In this document: positions 1 to 6,966 of the stretch, in pieces
How the letters are laid out: each line of letters opens with the position of its first letter
Position numbering within the stretch: the first letter of the stretch is position 1
DNA from: RGIG4097 sp964367645
Lineage (GTDB): Bacteria > Bacillota > Clostridia > Christensenellales > CAG-917
DNA: 13,716 nt
Assembly (NCBI GenBank): GCA_964367645.1
Contig: CAYIYN010000036.1
Span: 1-13,716 of the forward strand
Reading direction: 5' to 3'
Position numbers and translations under genes: made by a program
The notes under the pieces: model-generated
Told to the model about the DNA's origin: nothing
Seen by the model: only the letters and a program-made list of their open reading frames with translations
Databases searched by the model: none

Positions 1-21
1 TTTAGTAAGGAGTACAGATAA

Positions 22-633
22 ATGAAAAAAACACTAATTATTGCTCTCATACTTGTTCTGTCGATAGGCTTATTGCTTGCCGGCTGCACCCCTGAGGCTC
101 AAGAAAATATTAAGAAAGCTATACAAAGCATAACCAGAGAATTATCCGTAGGAGAAACCTATTATTGGTCGCCCTCTTTCTATAGGAAGGACAGCGAAGG
201 CAAAAATGTTCCCGTTATTTACACAGCAAGCGAAGTCACTTACAGCAGTTCCAACCCGTCGGTAGCGTCTGTCAGCAACGGTCTTGTTGCCGCTATAGGC
301 GTGGGAACAACAAACATAACCGCTTATTACGACGACGAAACAGGTACTCTATCGGATATGATATTTGTGGTTGTATATGCACCGCAATACACCATTTCAG
401 TCGGTAACTCCGTGAATTGGGACGCCCGCGCGGCAATGGACAGCGGTGAGATAGACTTCACGACCGGCTCATTCTCCACCTCTCAAAACGGAAAGGGAAG
501 TGTTAACCTAAGCGTTTTGGAAAACGGAGTTGTAACGATAACCGGCGTTGCAACAGGTTTTGTCACAGTAACGGTACGCTATAATAGCGGTGCAAACAGC
601 CCGTCGGCGTCGGTTGTGGTAAAAGTGTCCTAA
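22..633 (+). CDS. Small lipoprotein with two Ig-like (Big_2-type) domains
   Basis: Predicted 203-aa surface lipoprotein, anchored to the outer face of the membrane. Residues 1-21 form a lipoprotein signal peptide: two Lys, a hydrophobic stretch, then lipobox LLAGC with the lipidated Cys at 22. Residues about 41-118 resemble a bacterial Ig-like group 2 domain: an LSVGE opening, a YSSSNPSVASVSNGLVAAIGVG core (the usual 'S.N..vA.V...G.V.a...G.t.I.a' pattern) and a terminal beta strand. Residues about 121-203 look like a second, more diverged copy, with an SVGNSV opening and a GVVTITGVATG segment. Such domains usually mediate adhesion or act as spacers; no catalytic motif is visible. TAAGGAG at 6-12 lies 9 nt before the ATG, supporting this start. 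The fold call is fairly secure; the ligand is unknown. Confidence 0.85.
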   Translation: MKKTLIIALILVLSIGLLLAGCTPEAQENIKKAIQSITRELSVGETYYWSPSFYRKDSEGKNVPVIYTASEVTYSSSNPSVASVSNGLVAAIGVGTTNITAYYDDETGTLSDMIFVVVYAPQYTISVGNSVNWDARAAMDSGEIDFTTGSFSTSQNGKGSVNLSVLENGVVTITGVATGFVTVTVRYNSGANSPSASVVVKVS

Positions 634-654
634 AATTTAACTATACAATACCAT

Positions 655-689
655 CGAATGGGCTTTCTCAAGTTGAAACAGCCCATTCG
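655..689 (+). terminator. Perfect 10-bp inverted repeat after the Ig-like lipoprotein
   Basis: CGAATGGGCT (655-664) pairs perfectly with AGCCCATTCG (680-689) across a 15-nt loop, 22 bp after the lipoprotein stop codon. The position suits an intrinsic terminator, but no T-run follows (TTAAGGACAT comes next), so it may be weak or serve another purpose. The right arm overlaps the first readable codons of the PerR-like remnant. Confidence 0.45.
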
Positions 690-981
690 TTAAGGACATC
701 CCTACACAATCAAAAACAACCGTTTACAATACTTTGAGAATTGGGTAGAAGCGGGTTTAGTTCGGGTGGTTGCAATTTAAGATAATGAAATCAGGTGCGA
801 CGTTATGGCAGAAAACCGTGGGCATTTTAAATGAGCATCCTGTGGGACTATATATGACTTTAACGTTGATATCGATTCGATGACTTGCAAAGATTTGAAT
901 AATTTCCAAATCGATGACAAGAACGTATATTTCAAAGGTATTTGTCACAGATGCCTTGTAAATATAGAAGGAAACAAGTAA
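677..981 (+). pseudogene. Degraded PerR/Fur-family metalloregulator (N-terminally truncated)
   Basis: A readable ghost of a peroxide or iron-sensing repressor. In frame 2, 677-739 gives PTQSKTTVYNTL, the TVYNTL recognition-helix signature of Fur/PerR proteins. The frame then shifts by one base at about 739. Frame 1 continues with WVEAGLVRVVAI, a TAA (778-780), DNEIRCD, ENRGHFK, a TGA (829-831), then ASCGTIYDFNVDID and finally FKGICHRC before a genuine TAA at 979-981. This follows the family order: winged helix, HxHFxC..CG.I.DF, then GxCxxC. The TGA sits where the first zinc-binding Cys of the first CxxC is expected. The roughly 60 N-terminal residues are missing. One frameshift plus two nonsense codons make it non-functional as a repressor. 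PerR-type genes often precede rubrerythrin genes in clostridia, and this one lies 11 bp before the rubredoxin gene. Confidence 0.85.
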
Positions 982-992
982 GGAGGTAAAAA

Positions 993-1664
993 ATGGCAAA
1001 ATACATATGTTCCGTTTGCGGTTATATCTATGACGAAACAAAGGGTATCCCCGAAGCGGGTATTGCTCCTAGTACAACCTGGGAAGAGCTGCCAAGCGAT
1101 TGGGTTTGTCCTCTCTGCCGTGCAGCAAAATCTGAATTTAAGAAACAGGGCGAACCGACTGCATCTGCGAAAAAGAAACCGATATCTGTAATTCCGCCGT
1201 CCGCAGATATGAAGGAGATGTCTGCGCTTGAGATTAGTGCACTTTGCACGAATCTTGCACGTGGCTGCGAAAAACAGTACAAGCTTGAAGAAGCGGCACT
1301 CTTTGTAGAACTGGCAGAATATTTTAAAAAAGCCTCAGCGCCTGCTAAGGAATCAAACCTTGATGAATTGATTAAACTAATCGAAAAAGACCTTGGGGAA
1401 GGTTTTCCAAACGCCAATGCCGAAGCATCCGACGCCAAGGATAGAGGAGCGCTTAGGGCCTTGGTATGGAGCGAGAAAGTCACACGCATGCAGAAATCTC
1501 TTTTAGCACGCTATCAAACCGAAGGCGACGCAATGCTTGCGAATACCGGTGTTTATGTTTGTACAATTTGCGGCTTCATTTACATAGGGGATACGCCTCC
1601 GGAAATCTGCCCTGTTTGCAAGGTACCAAATTGGAAATTTGAAAAAATTGAAGGGAGGCAGTAA
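993..1664 (+). CDS. Protein with rubredoxin-like domains at both ends and a helical centre
   Basis: 223-aa cytoplasmic electron-transfer protein. Residues 1-50 are a classical rubredoxin (CSVCGYIYDE opening, SDWVCPLC closing), with Fe(Cys)4 ligands at Cys 6, 9, 39 and 42. Residues about 53-75 are a Lys/Ala/Pro linker. Residues about 77-183 are helical (ALCTNLARGCEKQYKLEEAA and ALVWSEKVTRMQKSLLARY) and recall a ferritin-like/rubrerythrin helix bundle, but no ExxH di-iron motif is visible. Residues 187-218 form a short rubrerythrin-type rubredoxin domain (CTICGFIY...PPEICPVC), with Cys 190, 193, 206 and 209. GGAGG just upstream supports the ATG at 993. The next gene starts 2 bp after the stop, so the two are co-transcribed. 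The likely role is delivering electrons to the rubrerythrin encoded next for peroxide reduction. Domain calls are strong; the function of the middle domain is inferred. Confidence 0.88.
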   Translation: MAKYICSVCGYIYDETKGIPEAGIAPSTTWEELPSDWVCPLCRAAKSEFKKQGEPTASAKKKPISVIPPSADMKEMSALEISALCTNLARGCEKQYKLEEAALFVELAEYFKKASAPAKESNLDELIKLIEKDLGEGFPNANAEASDAKDRGALRALVWSEKVTRMQKSLLARYQTEGDAMLANTGVYVCTICGFIYIGDTPPEICPVCKVPNWKFEKIEGRQ

Positions 1665-1666
1665 AA

Positions 1667-2701
1667 ATGGCTGATAAATATGCAGTAAGAAATATACGTT
1701 TGTGCACAAAGGACTGTTTATGCCTTTATGTCTGCCCTACCGGGGCGACAGATACAGAGAACAGTATCATTGACGTTGCAAAGTGCATCGGTTGCGGCGA
1801 CTGCGCAAGCGCTTGTCCGTCCGGTGCGATTTCGATGGTGCCAAAGGCATATCCGAAGCAGCAGGACAAAACAGAACCCGTTGTTAATGCGCTCAAAGAA
1901 CTGATGAGAAGCAAGTCGAAACAGGAAAATATCGCTGCCGGATTGCTCGGGAAACTGTCCATAGCCATTGAAAAATCCAATCATATTATGGCGGAGGATA
2001 TCATTCGTGAAGCCGGGTATATGTTGCCGCAAAGCGAAAATGCTCAGGATTTTCTACGGTCACTTCTTGAAAATAAGCAACCCGAGGATTTCCCAGTAGA
2101 CGTTGTAAAAAAAATAATGGACACTTTGAAAGAAAATGATACCCAAAATATAGGAGAAAAAAATATGGATGTCAAAGGAACAAAAACAGAAAAAAATTTA
2201 TGGGAAGCCTTTGCGGGCGAATCTCAAGCAAGAAATAAATACACTTATTTTGCATCAGTTGCTAAAAAGGAAGGCTATGAGCAAATAGCTGCCATATTCC
2301 AAGAAACTGCCGATAACGAAAAGGAACATGCCAAACTCTGGTTCAAAAAGTTAAGCGGCATAAGCGATAGCACGCTTGAAAATTTGAAGCAAGCGGCTGC
2401 CGGCGAATATCACGAATGGACGGATATGTACGCAAGAATGGCTAAGGAAGCTCACGAAGAAGGATTTGAAGACATAGCAAGGTTGTTTGAAGGTGTTGCC
2501 GAAATAGAAAAGTCGCATGAAGAGCGTTATCAAAAACTGGCTGCAAATATAGAAGACGGCGAAGTGTTCAAAAAGGGTGGGAAAACTTATTGGAGATGCA
2601 GAAACTGCGGATATACGTGTCTGGCATCTGAAGCGCCTAAAGTATGCCCGATTTGTTCGCATCCCGAAGCATATTTCGAGCAGGTAAACGAAAACTATTA
2701 A
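1667..2701 (+). CDS. Ferredoxin-rubrerythrin fusion protein (possible second product from internal start)
   Basis: 344-aa frame. Residues 1-60 form a two-cluster ferredoxin module. The second motif is standard (C40xxC43xxC46xxxC50P); the first has unusual spacing, C13xxxC17xC19xxxC23P. Residues about 65-160 are helical with no recognised motif. Residues 167-344 are a full-length rubrerythrin: helix A with GESQARNKY (Glu185), E218xxH221, Glu247 (GEYHEW), E281xxH284, then a rubredoxin domain with Cys 311, 314, 327 and 330 ending PEAYFE. Rubrerythrin reduces hydrogen peroxide to water at a di-iron site using electrons passed through its rubredoxin centre. GGGAGG at 1653-1658 supports the first ATG. 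A second Shine-Dalgarno and in-frame ATG (2165) lie exactly where free rubrerythrins begin, so two products are plausible. A sequencing error removing a stop is an alternative, but the frame is clean throughout. Confidence 0.9.
   Translation: MADKYAVRNIRLCTKDCLCLYVCPTGATDTENSIIDVAKCIGCGDCASACPSGAISMVPKAYPKQQDKTEPVVNALKELMRSKSKQENIAAGLLGKLSIAIEKSNHIMAEDIIREAGYMLPQSENAQDFLRSLLENKQPEDFPVDVVKKIMDTLKENDTQNIGEKNMDVKGTKTEKNLWEAFAGESQARNKYTYFASVAKKEGYEQIAAIFQETADNEKEHAKLWFKKLSGISDSTLENLKQAAAGEYHEWTDMYARMAKEAHEEGFEDIARLFEGVAEIEKSHEERYQKLAANIEDGEVFKKGGKTYWRCRNCGYTCLASEAPKVCPICSHPEAYFEQVNENY
2152..2167 (+). promoter_or_regulatory. Internal ribosome binding site and start codon for free rubrerythrin
   Basis: AGGAG at 2152-2156 lies 8 nt before an in-frame ATG at 2165-2167, inside the ferredoxin-rubrerythrin reading frame. 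The downstream product would be 178 aa, a normal rubrerythrin length, starting MDVKGTKTEKNLWEAF. Spacing and position match a true start, whereas ordinary coding sequence would have no need for this element. Confidence 0.65.
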
Positions 2702-2755
2702 GTCAACATAAAGTTTATCAAGAACTGAATTGTTGCTGAAACAGATTTGTATTAT

Positions 2756-3112
2756 TGAGGAGGCAACAAAGATACCGGATTTTGGGCAGCCTTTTTTCCG
2801 ACTTTGCGAAAGAACGCAAAATCAGTGATCGGGAAAGGACTTGGCGAGCATAAAATCAGGCTCTGCCGTGCGGTCTGCCGCGGTGCAGATTGCAGCCCTA
2901 CTTTCCGGATGTGGTTTTCTCTTGATATGATTGGCGGCGGTTTTGCAAGCATTTGCCGCATACCGCCCTTCGCCCACGCACGATATAATACGCTTTTCTC
3001 TGATGGGGCAGTATGAAAAGATTTGGATTCTCTAATTGTTGTCCCGGCGTATACCGCGCTGTTTAGTTTGCTTGCGGCACTTGCTTTTAGACGCACGATT
3101 AGAAACAATTAA
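2756..3112 (+). pseudogene. Degraded coding remnant, possibly a membrane-protein C-terminus
   Basis: The stretch between rubrerythrin and the HAD phosphatase carries no intact gene. In one frame it reads protein-like text (FSLDMIGGGFASICRIPP), a TGA at 3014-3016, then LIVVPAYTALFSLLAALAF followed by RRTIRNN and a TAA at 3110-3112. A hydrophobic helix followed by basic residues is typical of the end of a transporter or ABC/MFS permease, but the family cannot be named. Other segments (RILGSLFSDFAKERK near 2773-2820) sit in a different frame, suggesting frameshifts. It could also be chance. Nothing else was recognised in 2702-3181. Confidence 0.3.
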
Positions 3113-3181
3113 TTTTTGGGATAACATATATCGAAGAGAATTTGTTGCAGAATGCCGTCAACAGACGAAAGAGGAAAGGTA

Positions 3182-3868
3182 ATGAAAGTATTTGTATTTG
3201 ATTTGGACGGCACTCTTGCGGAGTTAGGCCGTCCCGTAACAGATAAAAACATTGAAAGGCTTAAAGCACTTTCAAAAAAAGGGAGGATAGCCGTGTCGTC
3301 GGGTAAGCCTCTGTATTATCTGTGCGGTTTTATGCGTCAATTGGGTGTGGAAAATCCTATACTTATCGGCGAAAACGGCTCCGCAATCCAATTCGGAGTA
3401 GATTTGCCTCCCAAAAGGCAGTTTTTTCTTCCGACTTCGGAAAAATCAAAACGCAATTTGAAAGAACTTAGAAAACTGTTTGACACCTATTTTAGTGACA
3501 GGCTTTGGTATCAGCCAAACGATGTATGTCTGACGCCTTTCCCCGAGAGTGAAGAGGATTTTGAAGCAATAGAAAAAATGATTGTTGACAATCCGCAACT
3601 GCTCGAAGACGTAGACCACTACCGACACTGCGACAGTTACGACTTTGCGCCGAAAGGCATAAGCAAATACGAAAGTCTGGGATATTTGTGCGAAATTTTG
3701 GGGATAAGCGCCGCCGACGTTGTCGCGATTGGGGACGGCGTAAACGATTATCCTATGTTTGATTTTGCCTGCTACTCGGTTGGTATACACGTTGAAAATA
3801 TCGACAAAGTCGATGTCAACTTTATGACAATCGACGAGGCATTGGAACACCTGCTTGCGATAAGTTGA
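3182..3868 (+). CDS. HAD-superfamily (IIB/Cof-like) phosphatase
   Basis: 228-aa soluble phosphohydrolase. Motif I is FDLDGT with nucleophile Asp7 and acid/base Asp9; motif II is AVSSGKP (Ser39/40); motif III probably uses Lys162 in KGISKYESL; motif IV is GDGVNDYPMF (Asp186, Asp190), which binds Mg2+. Residues about 75-155 lie where a C2-type cap would be and set the substrate. ENG at 64-66 is common in Cof-type members. The family dephosphorylates sugar phosphates and related metabolites; the substrate cannot be read from sequence. A start 30 nt upstream (3152) is possible but has no ribosome site, whereas GAGGAAAGG at 3171-3179 lies directly before the ATG at 3182, so the shorter form is preferred. 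It appears to stand alone, flanked by decayed sequence on both sides. Confidence 0.85.
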   Translation: MKVFVFDLDGTLAELGRPVTDKNIERLKALSKKGRIAVSSGKPLYYLCGFMRQLGVENPILIGENGSAIQFGVDLPPKRQFFLPTSEKSKRNLKELRKLFDTYFSDRLWYQPNDVCLTPFPESEEDFEAIEKMIVDNPQLLEDVDHYRHCDSYDFAPKGISKYESLGYLCEILGISAADVVAIGDGVNDYPMFDFACYSVGIHVENIDKVDVNFMTIDEALEHLLAIS

Positions 3869-3978
3869 TTTAGTTTAAGGGCTTTTTTGAGAAATATTAA
3901 AAAATTGAAAAAAACATTTACCAAAATATTGCATTTTAGCAAAACGCGATCAAAAAGAATTAAAACAGAGGAGAATGT

Positions 3979-4203
3979 ATGAAAAACAGGTTGAAAAAAA
4001 TAAAGAGAGGTTGCGGAGTTAAGTTATAATGGGAATGACAGAACCAAGCGGCGGAGTCGCTGTTTTCTGCTACTCAAACCGAGGATGAAAATTACGAAAA
4101 AAATCAAAGAATTGTCCGCAACGAATTTAAACTCGTCGGCAAATACGGGATGCCTCTCGTAAGAAAAGTTGCAGCCTTGTTAAATCGGTTTTATTTTTAT
4201 TGA
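3979..4203 (+). pseudogene. Fragment resembling the N-terminus of a DUF4417-type protein
   Basis: AGAGGAG (3967-3973) precedes an ATG at 3979 giving MKNRLKKIKRGCG before a TAA at 4027-4029. Protein-like text then reappears in other frames: SGGVAVF near 4047-4067, and from 4072 a frame reading QRIVRNEFKLVGKYGMPLVR, which resembles from memory the start of DUF4417-family proteins. It stops making sense exactly where a repeat begins (about 4165) and ends at a TGA at 4201-4203. A gene broken by frameshifts and cut off by the repeat or a deletion fits best. The family name rests on recollection. The stretch 3869-3978 is AT-rich with nothing recognised. Confidence 0.45.
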
Positions 4204-4373
4204 GTATCGGCTGTTTTTATTGTGTATCGGCTGTTTTTCCTGCGCTTGTGATAAACAAACAGAGAAACCGCACTTCAAAGCAAAAATAAGATATGCCTTT
4301 AAAGTTGCGGTCTTATTAAATCGTTTTATTTTTATTGTGTGTCTGCTGTTTTTATTGAGTATCGGCTGTTTTT
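4165..4373. repeat. Two diverged 74-nt direct repeats, each holding two tandem 20-nt units
   Basis: Copy A (4165-4238) and copy B (4301-4373) both start AAAGTTGC, run through TTAAATCG and TTTTATT, and end in two head-to-tail 20-nt units. In copy A these are tttttattgagtatcggctg (4194-4213) and a one-base variant (4214-4233). In copy B the first unit (4329-4348) has four changes and the second (4349-4368) is identical to the first unit of copy A. The copies differ at fewer than ten positions including one indel. The 4239-4300 spacer and 4374-4424 hold no recognised feature. The T-rich units may act as a 3' region for the minus-strand transporter gene ending at 4425, but no hairpin is obvious. 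Confidence 0.75.
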
Positions 4374-4424
4374 TGTTAATTTGTTCTATTAAAACAGTTA
4401 AATTTCAGATGCCGTTTTGTTTTG

Positions 4425-6881
4425 TTATTCTTGTTTTGACGGAGATACATCAGCGTTGCTGTCTGCCTTATCTGCGCTTATTTCTGCGCTGTTTTCAACG
4501 TCAAGTACGCTGACGGCGGGGCTGTCTGCGCTGTTTTCAACGTCGAGTATGCTGACTGCGTTGTCGGCGCATACGCCTTCAGGAACGGGCGTGTTCTTTT
4601 TCTTGCGGGCCATAATTAATTGACGGATATATGAAAAGTCGGACTTGTCGATTGCCTTGTCAAACAAGAGTAATATGGACGGCAAAATAAATAGGACTAT
4701 GCACATCGATGCCGTTGCGCCCATACCTATCAAAGCGCCTATCGATGCAACGACGCCACTGGTTGTAATAGAAAGGGTCAATCCGGTTACTAGAAGGATT
4801 ATGCCCGAAGTGATGATTGTCGGTAAGACAGCGTTTTCTGACTCCGCCATGGCATCAAGTTTGCTTGTGTAGTTGGATTTTGTGGTGCGGTAACGGTTTG
4901 TTAAAACTATTGCATAGTCGATTGTCGCACCCATTTGCACTGCGCTCACTATAAGATAGCCTATGAAGTTTATCGGGCTGTTTGAAAGCGAGGGTATAAA
5001 GAAATTGATCCACATGCCGCCTTGAATTGCCAAGACCAGCAGTATCGGAATGAGCCAGTTTTTGAAAGTGAACAGCAGTATTACCAACATAAACATCACA
5101 ATGAGTACGCTCACTATTGCGTTGTCTCTCGGAAACGCCTGAGCCATTTCGTAGCACACAACGCTTTCGCCCGTGATGTAAAATTCGGAATAATAGTTCC
5201 CTATATTATTTTTCAATTCGCTTATCAAATTGAAAGTGGTTTCGTCTTCTACTTCTGCATCGACGTTGAAAGTGAGCCTCGAATAATTTGCGGATTCCAA
5301 ACTGCTGCGCGCTTCAACCAATGTGCCGAGCAAATCACCATAGTCGCCAAGGGCACTGCGGTAAAATTCGTTGCTGTATATATAGGTGAGCAAATCGACA
5401 AGGTAAACCTTTGTGTCCTCCGTGACTTCGACGTCGGGATTGACTGACTTTGCGCCGCCCTCAAAAATAGCGTGTACGATTTCATCACTGAGAAAGCCTT
5501 CATACTCCGTGCCTGCCGTCATTGTAGTCATAAGGTTTTTAAGGTCAACTTCGGTAAACTCGTCCGTGAGATAGGCATCTTCGGTCACTTTAATATTGGC
5601 TAGTGCGTTGGAACTGTCGATAATCTCGTAAGACAAAACGTAATTTGCAAGTTCTCTTTCCTTTTCGTAATCACCCGCGGGCACCACTACAACCAGAGTG
5701 TTAAGCGTGCCGAAGTCATCCTTGAATTCGTTCTTTGCCGATACGATTTTGTTGCTTCCGTTCATATTAAAGCCGTAGCTTGTAAATGCCTGACTTATGC
5801 CGCAAAACGCGATTACGGCAAGGAATATCGGCACCAAAATTTTGCGCGCTTTTACAATCTGCCTTGCGGGTTTTGTGACATTTGGCACGAATGGCTTGTG
5901 CTTGCTTCGATCCAAGGGTGAGTGCAAAAGCGCAAGCAAAGGCGGCATAAAGAAGAGGACGGAGAACAAACTGAAGAAGATGCTCTTGCATAGAGCAATG
6001 CCGATTTCAACTCCTATCGGAAGCGTCATAAGAAGAAGTGCCGCCAGTCCCGCGATAGTTGTCAAAGAACTTGAAAATATTTCAGGAAAGCCCTTTGCAA
6101 GTGCGTTGACTGTTGCGATTTTTGCATCGGGCTCATGCAGCCTTTCGTCCATATAACGGTGGAGCAGTATGACCGAATAGTCAACCGAAAGGGCAAGTTG
6201 AAGCACGAGAGCAATGAGATTTGATAAGTACGAAATGCCGCCGAACAAAAAGTTCGTGCCCATATTTGTGATGATTGATGCGGCAAAAACGATTGCCATT
6301 ATGACAAGTTCAAAATATGAGCGCGAAGTAAAAATGAGCATTACAACGATGGCAATTGCAATGACAAGGCCGGCTTTCAAAATACTTTCGGAGGTTTCTT
6401 GTTTTGTGTAATAAGAAGGTGCGGATACACCTGCTATGTAGGCTTCGTGGTCAAGAGTATCAAGATAATCCAAAAGGCTTTCAACCGCTTCAAACGCGCT
6501 CTCCGTTGAATCGTAATCCGTCAGTGTTACGGTGAATAAAACGTTTTCGTTTTTATAGCCTGTCATAGGGTCGTAGGCAACGGACGCTATCCCTTCTATT
6601 TGTAATATGTCGTTTTGAATGTCTTTGATTTCGCTCGGGTCTACGCTTTTGACTGTGACGTATGTCATGCCTTTGTCATCAAATTCTTCCTTTAGAATTT
6701 CCATCGCATTGTCGGCGTCGGAGCCTTTGGGAAGATATCCGCTCAAATCGTAAGTGACTTCCGTGAACGGTATCATTATGACGGACGCAACAATCAAGCC
6801 CAAGAAAAGTCCTATGAAGACCCACTTGTGCTTAACGACAAACTGAGCAAAAGCGCGTGAAGTTATTTTTTTCTCTTTCAT
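4425..6881 (-). CDS. MMPL/RND-family membrane transporter
   Basis: 818-aa integral membrane protein of the RND superfamily (MMPL type), usually a proton-driven exporter of lipids or hydrophobic compounds. It shows the two-half duplication: one N-terminal helix (about 20-39), a large extracytoplasmic loop, a multi-helix bundle (about 170-325), then a further helix (about 350-366), a second loop and a second bundle (about 590-742). Each half has the buried proton-relay Asp-Tyr pair: VDYSVILLHR (Asp234) and IDYAIVLTNR (Asp655). The C-terminal tail from about 755 is cytoplasmic; its first part is basic (ARKKKN), then it becomes acidic/Ala/Ser-rich with a duplicated 14-residue motif. A TTG 21 nt upstream could extend the frame, but the ATG at 6881 has a purine-rich site (GGACGGAAG) just before it and is preferred. 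No membrane-fusion or outer-membrane partner is adjacent. The substrate is unknown. Confidence 0.9.
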   Translation of the reverse strand: MKEKKITSRAFAQFVVKHKWVFIGLFLGLIVASVIMIPFTEVTYDLSGYLPKGSDADNAMEILKEEFDDKGMTYVTVKSVDPSEIKDIQNDILQIEGIASVAYDPMTGYKNENVLFTVTLTDYDSTESAFEAVESLLDYLDTLDHEAYIAGVSAPSYYTKQETSESILKAGLVIAIAIVVMLIFTSRSYFELVIMAIVFAASIITNMGTNFLFGGISYLSNLIALVLQLALSVDYSVILLHRYMDERLHEPDAKIATVNALAKGFPEIFSSSLTTIAGLAALLLMTLPIGVEIGIALCKSIFFSLFSVLFFMPPLLALLHSPLDRSKHKPFVPNVTKPARQIVKARKILVPIFLAVIAFCGISQAFTSYGFNMNGSNKIVSAKNEFKDDFGTLNTLVVVVPAGDYEKERELANYVLSYEIIDSSNALANIKVTEDAYLTDEFTEVDLKNLMTTMTAGTEYEGFLSDEIVHAIFEGGAKSVNPDVEVTEDTKVYLVDLLTYIYSNEFYRSALGDYGDLLGTLVEARSSLESANYSRLTFNVDAEVEDETTFNLISELKNNIGNYYSEFYITGESVVCYEMAQAFPRDNAIVSVLIVMFMLVILLFTFKNWLIPILLVLAIQGGMWINFFIPSLSNSPINFIGYLIVSAVQMGATIDYAIVLTNRYRTTKSNYTSKLDAMAESENAVLPTIITSGIILLVTGLTLSITTSGVVASIGALIGMGATASMCIVLFILPSILLLFDKAIDKSDFSYIRQLIMARKKKNTPVPEGVCADNAVSILDVENSADSPAVSVLDVENSAEISADKADSNADVSPSKQE
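4483..4556 (-). repeat. Tandem coding repeat in the transporter tail
   Basis: The 32-nt stretches 4483-4514 and 4525-4556 differ at only two bases, with a 42-nt period equal to 14 codons. On the minus strand they encode AVSILDVENSADSP followed by AVSVLDVENSAEIS near the C-terminus of the MMPL protein. The near-identity in DNA indicates a recent duplication. Confidence 0.85.
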
Positions 6882-6937
6882 TCTTCCGTCCAAAGGTGGC
6901 AACCAAATTTAATTGTAGGCAAATACCACATTTAATC

Positions 6938-6966
6938 AAGATAGACTGTATCGGTGTATTTGTCAA
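6938..6966 (-). promoter_or_regulatory. Sigma-A-type promoter for the MMPL transporter gene
   Basis: On the minus strand TTGACA (6966-6961) is followed after exactly 17 nt by TATCTT (6943-6938). The -35 matches consensus fully and the -10 matches 4 of 6. It would give a leader of about 50 nt before the ATG at 6881. The -35 overlaps the end of a long inverted repeat. Confidence 0.7.

Noticed and set aside
829..831. UGA at the position of a zinc-binding Cys in the PerR-like frame, as in a selenoprotein
   Set aside because: The same remnant also has a TAA nonsense codon, a frameshift and no N-terminus, so decay explains the TGA better; no SECIS-like hairpin was evident just downstream.
3152..3181. 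Upstream ATG for the HAD phosphatase
   Set aside because: No ribosome site before it, while GAGGAAAGG precedes the ATG at 3182 and the HAD fold begins right there with MKVFVFDLDGT.
4165..4373. Possible CRISPR array
   Set aside because: Units are tandem without unique spacers of constant length, and no cas gene is nearby.
4220..4623. Two plus-strand frames over the repeat region and the transporter end
   Set aside because: They are low-complexity translations of the T-rich repeat and antisense of the transporter tail, with no ribosome site.
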